Shown here: in pieces, positions 6,400 to 7,077 of the stretch
How positions within the stretch are numbered: position 1 is the first letter of the stretch
Layout: every line of letters starts with the position of its first letter
Assembly (NCBI GenBank): GCA_014382645.1
Contig: JACNJI010000308.1
Location: 1-7,077 of the forward strand
Length of the DNA stretch: 7,077 nucleotides
Reading direction: 5' to 3'
DNA from: Verrucomicrobiota bacterium
GTDB taxonomy: Bacteria; Verrucomicrobiota; Verrucomicrobiia; Opitutales; Seribacteraceae
The notes under the pieces: generated by a model
Database searches by the model: none
The model's input: the letters and a program-made list of their open reading frames with translations, nothing else
Told to the model about the DNA's origin: nothing
Made by a program: the position numbers and the translations under genes

Positions 6400-7077
6400 T
6401 ACCAAAATAAAACGGTTGAATCTTCGTTACCGCAACAGGCTTCCCATCCTTGATTGCCGGTGAAAACTTCCATTGCCGAATCACCCGGATCACTTCGCGT
6501 GTGAATTCGTCATGAGTGAAGCGGAGAACCTCATAATCCGTTACCCGGCCCTCCTCGTCGATCACGATCAGCAGATCCACCCGGCCCGAGACACGGTTCA
6601 TCAGCAGCTTGGGCGGGAACTGCGGCGGAATCCGCACCAGCGGACGCGGCTCACGGTCCACGTCCGAGAGCTCGAAGGCCGCTTTCTGTTTGGTATTATC
6701 ATACTCTTTAAGACTAATGTCTGATTCTTCGATTGTTTTCTTAACACCAGGCATCTGTGAAGCTATAACGTGCCCGTTATCGGCTGCCTTTTGAAACCAT
6801 TTCAAGGCTTCCTTCTTATCTTCATTCACCCCTTCCCCTTTTTCACACATCAAACCAAGATTGAATTGAGCACTGGCATTTCCCTGATGAGCTGCCTTGC
6901 GAAACCACTTGAACGCCTCGACATCGTCTTCCGGCACGCCTAGGCCATTGGCATACATCCAACCAAGGTTAAATTGAGCACTGATATCACCCTGATTGGC
7001 TGCTTTAAGATAAAAATTGGCCGCTTCTTTATGTTCACCCTTGTTATAGTGAACATAGCCCATCTCTCGTAGAATTT
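6389..7077 (-). CDS. Sel1-repeat protein with C-terminal TonB domain, 5' end outside window
   Basis: The frame is open to the right edge (codons for I-L-R-E precede the ATG at 7063 inside what already reads as a repeat), so the true start is probably beyond 7077. Counting from the Met at 7063, residues 1-104 are Sel1-like/TPR-like repeats with a 36-residue period: AQFNLGWMYANGLGV..D..EAFKWFRKAA (29-58) and AQFNLGLMCEKGEGV..DKKEALKWFQKAA (65-94). After a spacer, residues 138-222 form a TonB C-terminal domain: PPQFPPKLL, SGRVDLLIVIDEEGRVTDYEVL, REVIRVIRQWKFSPAIKDGKPV and a final KIQPFYFG strand. Sel1 repeats bind protein partners, and TonB domains normally touch outer-membrane receptors or the cell wall, so a periplasmic scaffold role is inferred. 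A membrane anchor would have to lie in the missing N-terminus. Composition changes sharply at the junction of the two parts. The FHA transporter follows at once on the same strand. Confidence 0.85.
   Translation of the reverse strand, partial: ILREMGYVHYNKGEHKEAANFYLKAANQGDISAQFNLGWMYANGLGVPEDDVEAFKWFRKAAHQGNASAQFNLGLMCEKGEGVNEDKKEALKWFQKAADNGHVIASQMPGVKKTIEESDISLKEYDNTKQKAAFELSDVDREPRPLVRIPPQFPPKLLMNRVSGRVDLLIVIDEEGRVTDYEVLRFTHDEFTREVIRVIRQWKFSPAIKDGKPVAVTKIQPFYFGKQE
6853..6983 (-). repeat. Tandem 108-base coding repeat (Sel1 units)
   Basis: The stretches at 6853-6875 and 6961-6983 match at 21 of 23 bases and are exactly 108 bases apart, which is one 36-residue Sel1 unit. Similarity continues weakly for about 30 more bases and then fades. 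A third, more diverged unit lies at about 6745-6852. The high identity of AQFNLG-coding DNA suggests fairly recent duplication of this unit. Confidence 0.6.

Overview
The window looks like a chromosomal segment of a Gram-negative bacterium with a complex envelope. A PVC-group organism, most likely Verrucomicrobiota, is my best guess. This is inferred from the mixture of an OmpH/Skp-type periplasmic chaperone, TonB/TolA C-terminal domains, a Sel1-repeat protein and an FHA-ABC exporter; no single sequence proves it. Base composition is strongly patchy: hand counts of 60-base blocks range from about 30% to 70% G+C.

Layout: two genes run rightward on the left side. These are the 3' end of a TolA/TonB-like gene (1-282) and, 16 bases later, an M48 zinc metallopeptidase with an unusual N-terminal membrane domain (299-1498). 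They converge, with only 8 bases between stop codons, on a run of four leftward genes. Read in their own 5'-to-3' order from the right edge, these are a Sel1-repeat/TonB-domain protein (6389 to beyond 7077, 5' end outside the window), an FHA-ATPase-permease ABC transporter of the ABCG type (4315-6372, 16 bases after its neighbour), a secreted and membrane-anchored fusion of an OmpH/Skp chaperone with a cysteine-peptidase-like domain (2463-4109), and an AT-rich three-helix membrane protein of an unnamed family (1507-2319). The gaps of about 205 and 143 bases in this run hold no convincing promoter or terminator. No RNA gene, CRISPR array, insertion sequence or phage gene was seen.

How the genes may work together: every product is predicted to act in or across the inner membrane and periplasm (chaperone, protease, TonB-type connectors, exporter), so an envelope-biogenesis or quality-control locus is a reasonable inference. 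The most unusual object is the 548-residue Skp fusion. Its C-terminal half carries both halves of a C39/papain-like cysteine peptidase signature, but in reversed order (His strand first, Cys helix second), and the usual downstream His position is missing. That looks like a circularly permuted or degenerate peptidase domain tethered to a holdase chaperone. The second notable architecture is the M48 peptidase fused to a small DUF4359-like membrane module. Functions beyond family level are not established by the sequence.
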